DNA from: an uncultured Clostridia bacterium
Lineage (GTDB): Bacteria > Bacillota > Clostridia > Oscillospirales > Acutalibacteraceae
Direction: 5' to 3'
Assembly (NCBI GenBank): GCA_947165615.1
Contig: CAMVBD010000119.1
Coordinates: 1-5,664 of the forward strand
Length of the DNA: 5,664 nt
Program-made: the position numbers and the translations under genes
Notes under the pieces: model-generated
What the model was told of the DNA's origin: nothing
Seen by the model: only the letters and a program-made list of their open reading frames with translations
The model's database searches: none
Shown: in pieces, positions 1 to 5,663 of the stretch
Numbering within the stretch: the stretch's first letter is position 1
Layout: each line of letters begins with the position of its first letter

Positions 1-1959
1 CTCGAGGCAGAACATCTGCACCTTGTCGGCGCCCTTGCGGGTCGCGGTGCGCGCGCAGTCGATGGCGACGTTGCCGCCGCCGACGACGATGACGTCGCCG
101 GACAGGTCCTTGGCGGTGTCGGCAAGCGCTTTTTCGAGGAAGCTGACGGCGATGTCGGTGCCCTCGGCCTTGTCGCCGGGCACGCCGGGGCGTCTGCCGC
201 CCTGGCAGCCGATGGCGATGTAGAACGCCTTGTACCCCTGCTTTTTGAGTTCGGGGATCGTGACGTCTTTGCCGACCTCGACGCCGCACTTAAATTCCAC
301 GCCGAGGGCTCTGAGCACGTCGATCTCGGCGTCGATGACGTCCTTTTCGAGCTTGAAGGCGGGAATGCCGTAGGTCATCATGCCGCCGGGCTTTTCGTGC
401 TTTTCGAACACGGTGGGCTTGTAGCCCTTTTCCGCGAGATAATAGGCGGCGGAGAGACCCGCGGGGCCCGCGCCGATGATGGCGATCTTCTGCTCCCACT
501 CGCCGCTGACGCGGTTGATGATCTTTTTGGGGACGTAGCGGGTCTCGGCGCGCAAATCGCGCTCGGCAAGGAATTTTTTGACGTCGTCGATGGCGACGGG
601 CTTGTCGATGGTGCCTCTGGTGCAGGCGTCTTCACAGCGCTTGTTGCACACGCGGCCGCAGATCGCGGGGAACGGGTTTTCGCGCTTGATGAGGGCAAGC
701 GCCTCGTCGTAGCGGCCCTCCTTTGCCATTTTCAGGTAGCCCTGGATCGGCACGTGGGCGGGACAGGCGGTCTTGCAGGGCGCGGTGCCGGTCTTGTGCG
801 TGTTGACGCGGGCGGTGTCGCGGTAGTTTTCATCCCACGCGTACTTGCCCCAGCGGATCTTGTCCGGCAGGACGGAAATGGGATATTCCACGGGTGTGCC
901 GTCCTTTTTGCAGAGCTTTTGGCCCAGCTTGACCGCGCCGGCGGGGCAGATCTCGACGCACCGGCCGCAGGCGACGCAGTTTTCCTTGTTCACGCTCGCC
1001 GTAAACGCGGAGCGGGACATGTTGGGGGTGTTGTACAGCAGCGAGGTGCGCAGGGCGTTGCAGATCTGGACGTTGCAGTTGCAGATGTCAAAGATGTGGT
1101 CCGTGCCGTCGATGTTGGTCACCTGATGGACGTACCCGTTTTCCTCGGCCTTCTTGAGGATGTCCAGCGCCTCTTCCTTGGTGATGTAATGCGCCCGGCC
1201 GGTCTCGACGGTGTAGTCCGCCATGTCGCCGACCTGGATGCACCAGTCCTGTTCGTCGTCGGTGCAGCCTTCGCCGATGGTGGCGCGGGAGTACCGGCAG
1301 GAGCAGATGCCGGCGGAGAGGTGGCCCTCATATTTTTGCAGCCAGTGGGAGATCTTTTCGATGCTCAGCGACTCTCTGACCGCGGAGACCTCCTTTTCGA
1401 CCGGGATGACGTGCATGCCGATGCCGTTGCCGCCGGGACGGACCATGGCGGTGATGTGCTCGAGCGGCAAAAAGGTCATGCGCTCAAACATTTTGGCGAC
1501 GGGGGGATTGGCTTCAATGCGCTCGACCGAGGAATTGAAGAGTTCCGCGGAGCCGGGCACAAAGTAACTCAGGCGGTAGCGCAGCTCCTTGGGCGCGCCC
1601 TCGATGGGCCCGTTGTCGTCGTAGTGATCGCCGTAGTCGTACTCGATGATGCCGTGAACGGCGGCAAGGTCCAGCACTTCCTTCAGCTTTTCGGGCGTGA
1701 AGCGCTTGGCGTGCATTTTGCACAGCTCCTCAAAGGTATAGAACTTGCGCAGCTTCATCGGCAGGAGGAGGTCAACCTCATCCGGGGTCAGGATCTCGCG
1801 CAGGCCCCAGTACTCCTCGTCGGTCGTCTTGAGACCGAAGATCTTGTGCGGGACGTTGTCCGTGATTTTGGCGCCGAGTTTGGCGTATTTCTTTTGTTTT
1901 TCGGGTTCGCCGTCGAACTTGGATTTGGTTCTCGGCATTTTGTCGTAGGTTTCAGGCAT
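1..1959 (-). CDS. Multi-[4Fe-4S] FAD/NAD(P)-dependent oxidoreductase with GltD-like core (3' end missing)
   Basis: This is the first 653 residues of a large cytoplasmic redox flavoprotein; the frame is still open at the window edge. ATG at 1959 is preceded by AAGGAG with a 7-nt gap, which supports this start over the internal Met8. Residues about 50-108 look like a winged-helix-type fold (FYTFEEL... then HGIIEY). A cysteine-rich region follows: C219-x-C221, C232, C240, then C293-x-C295 and C300. Next is a ferredoxin-type C328-x2-C331-x2-C334-x3-C338-P. A GltD-like Fe-S segment has C395, C399, C434, C438, C442 and C446. FAD binding is indicated by GAGPAG at 496-501, E519 and the GltD-type GGMMTYGIP at 525-533. 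A second dinucleotide fold shows GGGNVA at 627-632, where NAD(P)H should bind. In glutamate synthase beta-type proteins this core passes electrons between NAD(P)H, FAD and Fe-S clusters. The partner and physiological acceptor are unknown. The family architecture is confident; the substrate is not. Confidence 0.9.
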   Translation of the reverse strand, partial: MPETYDKMPRTKSKFDGEPEKQKKYAKLGAKITDNVPHKIFGLKTTDEEYWGLREILTPDEVDLLLPMKLRKFYTFEELCKMHAKRFTPEKLKEVLDLAAVHGIIEYDYGDHYDDNGPIEGAPKELRYRLSYFVPGSAELFNSSVERIEANPPVAKMFERMTFLPLEHITAMVRPGGNGIGMHVIPVEKEVSAVRESLSIEKISHWLQKYEGHLSAGICSCRYSRATIGEGCTDDEQDWCIQVGDMADYTVETGRAHYITKEEALDILKKAEENGYVHQVTNIDGTDHIFDICNCNVQICNALRTSLLYNTPNMSRSAFTASVNKENCVACGRCVEICPAGAVKLGQKLCKKDGTPVEYPISVLPDKIRWGKYAWDENYRDTARVNTHKTGTAPCKTACPAHVPIQGYLKMAKEGRYDEALALIKRENPFPAICGRVCNKRCEDACTRGTIDKPVAIDDVKKFLAERDLRAETRYVPKKIINRVSGEWEQKIAIIGAGPAGLSAAYYLAEKGYKPTVFEKHEKPGGMMTYGIPAFKLEKDVIDAEIDVLRALGVEFKCGVEVGKDVTIPELKKQGYKAFYIAIGCQGGRRPGVPGDKAEGTDIAVSFLEKALADTAKDLSGDVIVVGGGNVAIDCARTATRKGADKVQMFCLE

Positions 1960-2004
1960 AAATGATCTCCTTCCTTGGGCTCAGGTATTTCTTCAACTCA
2001 GATA

Positions 2005-2032
2005 TTGCCGGGGGCAAGCCGGAAGTTCCGGC
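2005..2032 (-). other. Two back-to-back intercistronic hairpins
   Basis: The gap between the 353-residue dehydrogenase and the Fe-S flavoprotein holds two adjacent perfect inverted repeats. One is at 2018-2032, with arms GCCGGAA/TTCCGGC around one central base; in practice this gives a GCCGG/CCGGC stem with a 5-base loop. The other is at 2005-2017, with arms TTGCC/GGCAA around GGG. They begin only 5 bases after the stop codon in the transcribed direction. No T run follows, so they are not a normal intrinsic terminator. An mRNA-processing or 3'-end-stabilising role is possible and would uncouple levels of the two gene products, but this is inference. Confidence 0.5.
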
Positions 2033-2037
2033 AGAAT

Positions 2038-3099
2038 TTACAGGATGTCCACGCTCTTGCCGGTGCGGGCGGACTCGTAGATGCCGTCGAGGATCTTCAT
2101 AAGCGTCACGCCGTCCTCGGCCGGGGCGATACAGGGGGCTTTGCCCTCCACCGCGTCGACGAAGTTCAAAATCTCGCGGTCGAAATCGCGCTGGAAGTCG
2201 AAATTGTTTTCGCCGTAGAGCTTGACGTCCGCCAGCTCGTTGCCGCGCTCGGTGTGCAGCTCGAAGTCGTTGAAGCTGAACCCGGCCTTCGAGCCGAAGA
2301 TCTCGATCTCGGTCGTGGGCTCCTTGAGGTTCAGGTTGAAGCTCGTCTCCACGGACAGCACGGCACCGTTGTCGAAGCGGATGAGCGCCACGGCAAGGTC
2401 CTCGACGTTAAAGACGGGCTGCACGAGTTTACTTTGGCTCTGCCACGCGCGCTCGAGGATGATGTTGTCCCTTGCGCCGATCTTGTCGAAGGTGGCGCCG
2501 TAGACGGACACGGGGTTCGGACGGCCGAGGACGTAGCGGGCAAGGTCGATGATATGTACGCCGAGGTCAATGAGCGGACCGCCGCCGGACAGGGACTTGT
2601 CCCCGAACCAGCCGCCCGGGAAGCCGCAGCGGCGCAGATACGAGGCCTTGGCAAAATACACGTCGCCGAGGTCTCCGCTTTCGGCAAGTTCCAGAGCCTT
2701 TTTGGCGTCGTTGCCGTGGCGGCGGACAAAGCCCAGCATCAGAAGTTTTCCCGCCTTGTCGGCGGCGGCCTTCATGCGTTCGGCTTCGGCGGCGTTCATG
2801 GCCATGGGCTTTTCACACAGGACGTTGCAGCCGGCCTCGAGCGCCGCGACGGTGCATTCGCAGTGGGCGGAATTCCACGTGCAGACGCTGACAAGATCGA
2901 AGGTCTCGTGTTTGAACATCTCCTCGCACGAATAATAGACGTGGGGGATGCCGTATTTCGCGGCGAATTCGTCCGCCTTTTCGGGATTGATGTCACAGCA
3001 GGCGACAACCTCGATCCGGTCGGTCAGGTTCAGGTAGCCGTGCATGTGGGAGTTGGCGATGCCGCCGTTGCCGATGACGGCAACTTTTAACTTGGACAT
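2038..3099 (-). CDS. Gfo/Idh/MocA family NAD-dependent sugar/inositol dehydrogenase, canonical catalytic motif
   Basis: This 353-residue cytoplasmic protein is full length for the family. The N-terminal Rossmann domain starts at once (KVAVIGNGGIA, glycine motif at 10-15). Asp36 ends the second strand (VVACCD), which usually favours NAD over NADP. CEKP places the conserved lysine at K97 (EKP 96-98). In the C-terminal alpha/beta domain, SGGGPLIDLGVHIIDL at 171-186 supplies D178 and H182, so the K-D-H catalytic set is complete. Such enzymes oxidise one hydroxyl of a sugar, sugar derivative or cyclitol to a ketone, or run in reverse; the substrate cannot be read from sequence. ATG at 3099 has AAAGGAG 9 nt upstream. 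The gene lies 31 bases after a second, divergent Gfo/Idh/MocA gene on the same strand, so co-transcription is likely. The family call is very secure. Inositol 2-dehydrogenase, glycoside 3-dehydrogenase and 1,5-anhydro-sugar reductase remain alternatives. Confidence 0.93.
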   Translation of the reverse strand: MSKLKVAVIGNGGIANSHMHGYLNLTDRIEVVACCDINPEKADEFAAKYGIPHVYYSCEEMFKHETFDLVSVCTWNSAHCECTVAALEAGCNVLCEKPMAMNAAEAERMKAAADKAGKLLMLGFVRRHGNDAKKALELAESGDLGDVYFAKASYLRRCGFPGGWFGDKSLSGGGPLIDLGVHIIDLARYVLGRPNPVSVYGATFDKIGARDNIILERAWQSQSKLVQPVFNVEDLAVALIRFDNGAVLSVETSFNLNLKEPTTEIEIFGSKAGFSFNDFELHTERGNELADVKLYGENNFDFQRDFDREILNFVDAVEGKAPCIAPAEDGVTLMKILDGIYESARTGKSVDIL

Positions 3100-3130
3100 G
3101 GGTTGGGTCTCCTTTAATTTAATATTTAAC

Positions 3131-4309
3131 TCAATACGTTCCGCTCAGGTCCGTTTCGGTGCTTTCGCGCACGGTCTTCTGACGTCTGGAATGTTTGATC
3201 TTATCCTGCAGCATATCCCAGTAGAGGTCCTCGTCGACGGGAAGGTCGACGGTCTTGTCGAGCCACGAGGACAGGAACGCGGCGTTGGAGATCATCAGGC
3301 CGTTGATGCCCTCTTTGCCCTCGGCGACCAGCGGCTCGCCGCGCAGGATATGCGCCGCGAAGGCGTTCATAACGCCGACGTGCTGGGGATTTTCGCCGTC
3401 GGTCTCGACCTGACGCCATGCGCCCTCGACGCGGGCAAAGCCGTCGGGGCTGTTTTGGATGACGTCCTTTGTGGATTTTTCGAGTTCATAGATCCAAAGC
3501 GCCGCTCTGCCGTCGCCGGGCATGGAATTGTCGCACAGGAGTTTTGCCCTGTCGAGCGTGATCTCGAGCCGGTTGGTGCCGGGGCAGTCGCCGGTGGTGG
3601 TGATAAAGGTACCGGTGGCGCCGTTTGCGTACTCGGCGTAGATGGTCACGTCGTCCTCGACCTCGATGTCGTGCCACTTGCCCTCGTGGCAGAAGGCGCG
3701 GATCTTACTGGGCATACCGCACAGCCACTGCCAGAGGTCAAGCTGGTGGGGGCACTGGTTGAGCATGACGCCGCCGCCCTCGCCCGACCACGTGGCGCGC
3801 CACGCGCCGGAGTCGTAATACTGCTGGGTGCGGAACCAGTCGGTGATGATCCAGCTGACACGCTTCATTTCGCCGTATTTGCCGGAGTCGATGAGCTCCT
3901 TCATTTTGCGGTAGACGCAATTGGTGCGCTGGTTGAACATGATGGCGTAGGTCTTGTCGCTCGTCTTCGTAAAGTCGATGAGTTCGCGCACCTGCTTGGT
4001 GTACACGCCGGCGGGCTTTTCGCTCATGACGTGAAGGCCCGCCTCCATGGCGTCCTTTGCAAGGTCTGGGTGGATGTAGTGGGGCGTTGCGATCAGCGCC
4101 GCGTCGAGAAGCCCCGAGCGGAACATATCCCCTGCGTTCACAAAGCAGGGCATGTCCGGGACCTTTTCCCGGATGTAGGCGAATTTGGATTCGTCAATGT
4201 CGCATACGGCGGTGACTTCGATTTCGGGCATGGCGCCTTTGAGCCAGTTGTTAAAGTGCGAGCGGCCCATGTTGCCGATCCCGACGATGCCTAAACGGAC
4301 TTTGTTCAT
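3131..4309 (-). CDS. Gfo/Idh/MocA family oxidoreductase with LNQCPHQLDL variant motif
   Basis: This is a 392-residue cytoplasmic oxidoreductase. The Rossmann domain begins MNKVRLGIVGIGNMG (glycine motif 10-15). D37 at the end of the second strand suggests NAD preference. SEKP at 96-99 gives the conserved lysine K98. The C-terminal domain carries GGGVMLNQCPHQLDL at 178-192. H188 is kept, but the position usually held by Asp is N184, a variant I associate with a distinct subgroup of the family. The protein is longer than its neighbour at 2038-3099, with a charged C-terminal tail (about residues 370-392) that lacks obvious structure. ATG at 4309 was chosen because AAAGGAG lies 6 nt upstream and the Rossmann strand starts directly after it. 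An in-frame ATG at 4369 would add 20 residues translated from the repeat-rich spacer and is unlikely. The gene probably follows the isomerase gene and precedes the second dehydrogenase in one transcript. The substrate is unknown; oxidation or reduction of a sugar or glycoside is the expected chemistry. Confidence 0.92.
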   Translation of the reverse strand: MNKVRLGIVGIGNMGRSHFNNWLKGAMPEIEVTAVCDIDESKFAYIREKVPDMPCFVNAGDMFRSGLLDAALIATPHYIHPDLAKDAMEAGLHVMSEKPAGVYTKQVRELIDFTKTSDKTYAIMFNQRTNCVYRKMKELIDSGKYGEMKRVSWIITDWFRTQQYYDSGAWRATWSGEGGGVMLNQCPHQLDLWQWLCGMPSKIRAFCHEGKWHDIEVEDDVTIYAEYANGATGTFITTTGDCPGTNRLEITLDRAKLLCDNSMPGDGRAALWIYELEKSTKDVIQNSPDGFARVEGAWRQVETDGENPQHVGVMNAFAAHILRGEPLVAEGKEGINGLMISNAAFLSSWLDKTVDLPVDEDLYWDMLQDKIKHSRRQKTVRESTETDLSGTY

Positions 4310-4315
4310 ATAGAT

Positions 4316-4322
4316 CTCCTTT
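4316..4322 (-). promoter_or_regulatory. Ribosome binding site that fixes the start of the 392-residue dehydrogenase
   Basis: The transcribed strand reads AAAGGAG here, 6 nt before the ATG at 4309. It decides against the longer in-frame start at 4369, which has only A/T-rich repeat sequence upstream. Confidence 0.8.
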
Positions 4323-4348
4323 CGGTTGAATAACGGTTCATACTTTGA

Positions 4349-4484
4349 AATGCAAAATGTAAAATACAATTGAAATGCAGAATGCAGAATGCAAAATACA
4401 GAATAAATGGACCTGCGGTCGGCATTTTAATGCGCGCAAAGCGCGCCACCGAAATTTTGTATTTTGTATTTTGAATTTTGCATT
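4349..4484. repeat. Heptad-repeat inverted element (AATRCAA-type arrays around a GC hairpin)
   Basis: This element makes up most of the 190-base spacer between the isomerase and the first dehydrogenase. On the plus strand, 7-base units run AATGCAA, AATGTAA, AATACAA (4349-4369), then four bases TTGA, then AATGCAG, AATGCAG, AATGCAA, AATACAG and AATAAAT (4374-4408). On the minus strand, reading from 4484 down to 4450, the units are AATGCAA, AATTCAA, AATACAA, AATACAA and AATTTCG. The outer 21-base arms (4349-4369 and 4464-4484) match as an inverted repeat at 19 of 21 positions. The centre contains the perfect hairpin GCGCGC-AAA-GCGCGC. The arrays are A/T-rich, in sharp contrast with the flanking GC-rich genes. 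I recall similar repeats giving spurious small proteins (QNAKCKIQN / CILNF style) in many gut genomes. Function is unknown. No terminal target duplication or transposase is visible, so it is called a repeat rather than a mobile element. Confidence 0.75.
4432..4446. other. Perfect GC hairpin at the centre of the heptad-repeat element
   Basis: GCGCGC, AAA, GCGCGC forms a 6-bp stem with a 3-base loop on either strand. On the transcribed (minus) strand it is followed by ATTAAAAT rather than a T run, so it is at best a poor terminator. The core GCGCAAAGCGC recurs at 5308-5318 in the next spacer upstream. Confidence 0.6.
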
Positions 4485-4499
4485 GATTGATTCGTCTCC

Positions 4500-5288
4500 T
4501 TATTCCCGCAGCCCCCGCATATACGCCCAGCTTTCCTCGGTGGCCTTGAAGGGGTCGTTGTCGGTCCAGTCGCCGTCCTGTTCATAGACGATGTAGGGCA
4601 CGCCGGTCTCTTTGGCGGCGCGGTAAAGGGCGGGCAGGTCGACAAGGCCTTTTCCGAGGGACACAAAGCGCTTGGGGTTCTTTTCATCCCCGGTCAGAAC
4701 GTAGTCCTTGAAGTGCAGAACCTTGACGCGCCCGGCAAGGCGGCGGACCCAGGCTTCGGGGTCCTGCCCCGCAAAGTGCATCCACATGACGTCCGGGATG
4801 AATTTGACCGCCTCGGGGTCGGTCTGCTCCAAAAGGGCCTCGTAAAAGCAGGTGTCGGGCCTGTCCGGGAAGGGATGGAACTCAAAGTCGTGGTTGTGGT
4901 AATGAAACGCCATGCCGTGCTCGTTCAGTTTTTTGCCGATGGCGTTCATTTGGGCAGCCAGCGCGACGGCGTGCGCATAGGTATCGCGCTTTTCCGCGGG
5001 CGCCCAGCCGACGCCGGGGGCGTCGCAGCCAAGGGTCTTGTGGTCGGCGATGACGGCGTCAAGGTTTTCTTTGTACTGGTCCAGCCCCTTGTGCGTGACG
5101 CAGACTTTCATCCCGTACTTGTCGAGGATGGCGCGCTGGACGCTTGCCGGAAAATCCCCGATGGCGGAGATCTGCACGTCCTTGACGCCGAGCGCGGACA
5201 GACGCCGGAGCGTTTCGTCAAAGTCCTCGGGTGTTTTGATGTGATCCCGAAGGGTGTAAAGCTGGATGCCGAGAGTGGGAACGGACAT
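4500..5288 (-). CDS. Sugar phosphate isomerase/epimerase (xylose isomerase-like TIM barrel, COG1082 type)
   Basis: This 262-residue cytoplasmic protein has the usual length and layout of the IolE/IolI/YcjR-type TIM-barrel family. It opens with the typical first strand GIQLYTLRD (7-15). HYHNHDFEF (129-137) forms the central strand, followed by D166 in FIPDVMW, HFKD at 192-195 and YEQD at 235-238. By family pattern the divalent metal should be held by E136, D166, H192 and E236; all four are present, so the enzyme looks active. Relatives isomerise, epimerise or dehydrate sugars and inosose-type ketones through proton transfer next to a carbonyl. ATG at 5288 has a strong AAGGAGG 5 nt upstream. 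Just before this site sits a 7-bp hairpin (5305-5321). Two Gfo/Idh/MocA dehydrogenase genes lie downstream on the same strand, consistent with a dehydrogenase-made keto-sugar being its substrate. That link is inference. Inosose dehydratase or hydroxypyruvate isomerase-like activity are alternatives. Confidence 0.9.
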   Translation of the reverse strand: MSVPTLGIQLYTLRDHIKTPEDFDETLRRLSALGVKDVQISAIGDFPASVQRAILDKYGMKVCVTHKGLDQYKENLDAVIADHKTLGCDAPGVGWAPAEKRDTYAHAVALAAQMNAIGKKLNEHGMAFHYHNHDFEFHPFPDRPDTCFYEALLEQTDPEAVKFIPDVMWMHFAGQDPEAWVRRLAGRVKVLHFKDYVLTGDEKNPKRFVSLGKGLVDLPALYRAAKETGVPYIVYEQDGDWTDNDPFKATEESWAYMRGLRE

Positions 5289-5304
5289 AGGAGCCTCCTT
5301 TTTT

Positions 5305-5321
5305 GCAGCGCAAAGCGCTGC
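5305..5321 (-). other. Stem-loop directly upstream of the isomerase ribosome binding site
   Basis: Arms GCAGCGC and GCGCTGC flank a 3-base loop (AAA on the plus strand, TTT in the transcript). In the mRNA the stem is followed at once by an A run and AAGGAGG. It leaves the ribosome binding site single-stranded, so it might protect the 5' end or help expose the site. No regulator or ligand-binding fold can be recognised. Confidence 0.5.
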
Positions 5322-5339
5322 GGGTGCACGGGATTTTAA

Positions 5340-5354
5340 GTCGCCTGCGGCGAC
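5340..5354. other. Short perfect hairpin in the isomerase leader
   Basis: Arms GTCGCC and GGCGAC with loop TGC form a 6-bp stem 18 bases from the hairpin at 5305-5321. No T run follows on either strand, so it is not called a terminator. It belongs to the cluster of GC hairpins in this spacer. Confidence 0.45.
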
Positions 5355-5395
5355 GGGGGAAACGGTACGTAACGAAAAATAATTTTGTGGAATCG

Positions 5396-5422
5396 AAAAA
5401 ACGAACGGAATACGGATCCGTT
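5396..5422 (-). terminator. Weak candidate intrinsic terminator of the upstream gene
   Basis: On the transcribed strand, AACGGA (5422-5417) and TCCGTT (5409-5404) form a 6-bp stem with a 7-base loop, followed after two bases by six T residues (5401-5396). It lies about 100 bases past the stop codon of the partial gene at 5520-5663. The stem is short and only half G/C. If real, it separates that gene from the isomerase transcript. Confidence 0.4.
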
Positions 5423-5477
5423 ATAAAACACAACTCCCGTGTGCCCGAGGGCCGTGCACGCGAGCGAAGCGAATCCC

Positions 5478-5490
5478 GCCGCGAAGCGGC
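5478..5490. other. Short perfect hairpin downstream of the partial upstream gene
   Basis: Arms GCCGC and GCGGC around GAA (TTC in the transcript) form a 5-bp stem about 30 bases past the stop codon of the partial gene. It sits in a stretch with repeated GCGAAGCG-like words at 5461-5490. There is no T run after it on the minus strand. Confidence 0.4.
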
Positions 5491-5519
5491 AGCCGGCGGA
5501 AAGCACAAATCGTCCGGGC

Positions 5520-5663
5520 TTAATCCCAGACGAAATCGGTGTACGCCCAACGGCTGATCAGGGTGCCGTGGGCCTTCAGGAGACTTGTTTTGAACAGAAG
5601 AAGATCCACGTTGAGATCCACGTTCACGTTGATGACGCTTTTCTGCGTCAGCGACAGGATGCG
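5520..5663 (-). CDS. C-terminal 47 codons of an unrecognised protein (5' end outside the window)
   Basis: An open minus-strand frame enters at the window edge and ends with TAA at 5520-5522. Codon choice is GC-biased at third positions (CTG, GTG, ATC, AAC, GTC) like the neighbouring genes, which supports it being coding despite its short length. The visible peptide begins RILSLTQKSVINV and ends RWAYTDFVWD. It alternates hydrophobic and polar residues in a way that suggests two or three beta strands. A tandem NVDL-NVDL is encoded by a near-exact 12-base duplication (5602-5613 and 5614-5625). There is no membrane segment or recognisable motif, and I do not recognise the family. It is on the same strand as the sugar genes but more than 200 bases upstream, possibly past a terminator, so membership in the same operon is uncertain. 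Confidence 0.6.
   Translation of the reverse strand, partial: RILSLTQKSVINVNVDLNVDLLLFKTSLLKAHGTLISRWAYTDFVWD
5602..5625. repeat. 12-base tandem duplication inside the partial gene
   Basis: AGATCCACGTTG at 5602-5613 is followed directly by AGATCCACGTTC, giving 11 of 12 matches. It keeps the reading frame and encodes NVDL twice. This may be chance within a beta-strand pattern or a recent in-frame duplication. Confidence 0.5.

Larger units (their letters stand above)
5289..5519. other. Gene-free spacer rich in short GC hairpins
   Basis: No supported gene lies in this stretch of about 230 bases. It contains perfect short stems at 5305-5321, 5340-5354 and 5478-5490 (arms GCCGC/GCGGC, loop GAA), and a 10-base palindrome ACGGATCCGT at 5412-5421. 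The middle part, about 5360-5430, is A/T-rich. I looked for promoter boxes for the isomerase on the minus strand and found no pair close enough to the sigma-70 consensus to call, although the A/T-rich part is where one would be expected. Confidence 0.6.

Noticed and set aside
1..6. Window begins with CTCGAG, a restriction site that could mark a clone junction
   Set aside because: The minus-strand reading frame continues through it as ordinary Leu-Glu codons and there is no vector sequence, so it is treated as chance.
397..1965. Long plus-strand open frame of 522 codons opposite the Fe-S flavoprotein gene
   Set aside because: The minus frame carries clear cysteine, FAD and NAD motifs and a good ribosome binding site. 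The plus frame is a low-complexity Val/Ala/Gly/Asp-rich mirror caused by GC-biased codons on the other strand.
1975..4294. Plus-strand open frames of 371 and 416 codons opposite the two dehydrogenase genes
   Set aside because: They mirror genes with unmistakable Gfo/Idh/MocA motifs, show no domain of their own, and have the same Val/Gly/Asp-rich composition. Long antisense frames are expected here because the real genes use few codons that read as stops in reverse.
4310..4369. N-terminal extension (MYFTFCISKYEPLF...) of the 392-residue dehydrogenase
   Set aside because: It is translated from the repeat-rich spacer. The AAAGGAG site at 4316-4322 and the Rossmann strand both point to the ATG at 4309.
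4349..4484. CRISPR array or miniature transposon
   Set aside because: The repeat unit is only 7 bases with no unique spacers, so it is not CRISPR. The arms are inverted, but no target-site duplication or transposase is visible, so a mobile-element call is not supported.
4375..4587. Small plus-strand protein beginning MQNAECKIQN
   Set aside because: It is a translation of the 7-base repeat array and then of the opposite strand of the isomerase gene. There is no ribosome binding site before its start.
5303..5557. Small plus- and minus-strand open frames across the hairpin-rich spacer
   Set aside because: They are Arg/Ser-rich translations of palindromes, lack ribosome binding sites and show no coding-like codon pattern.
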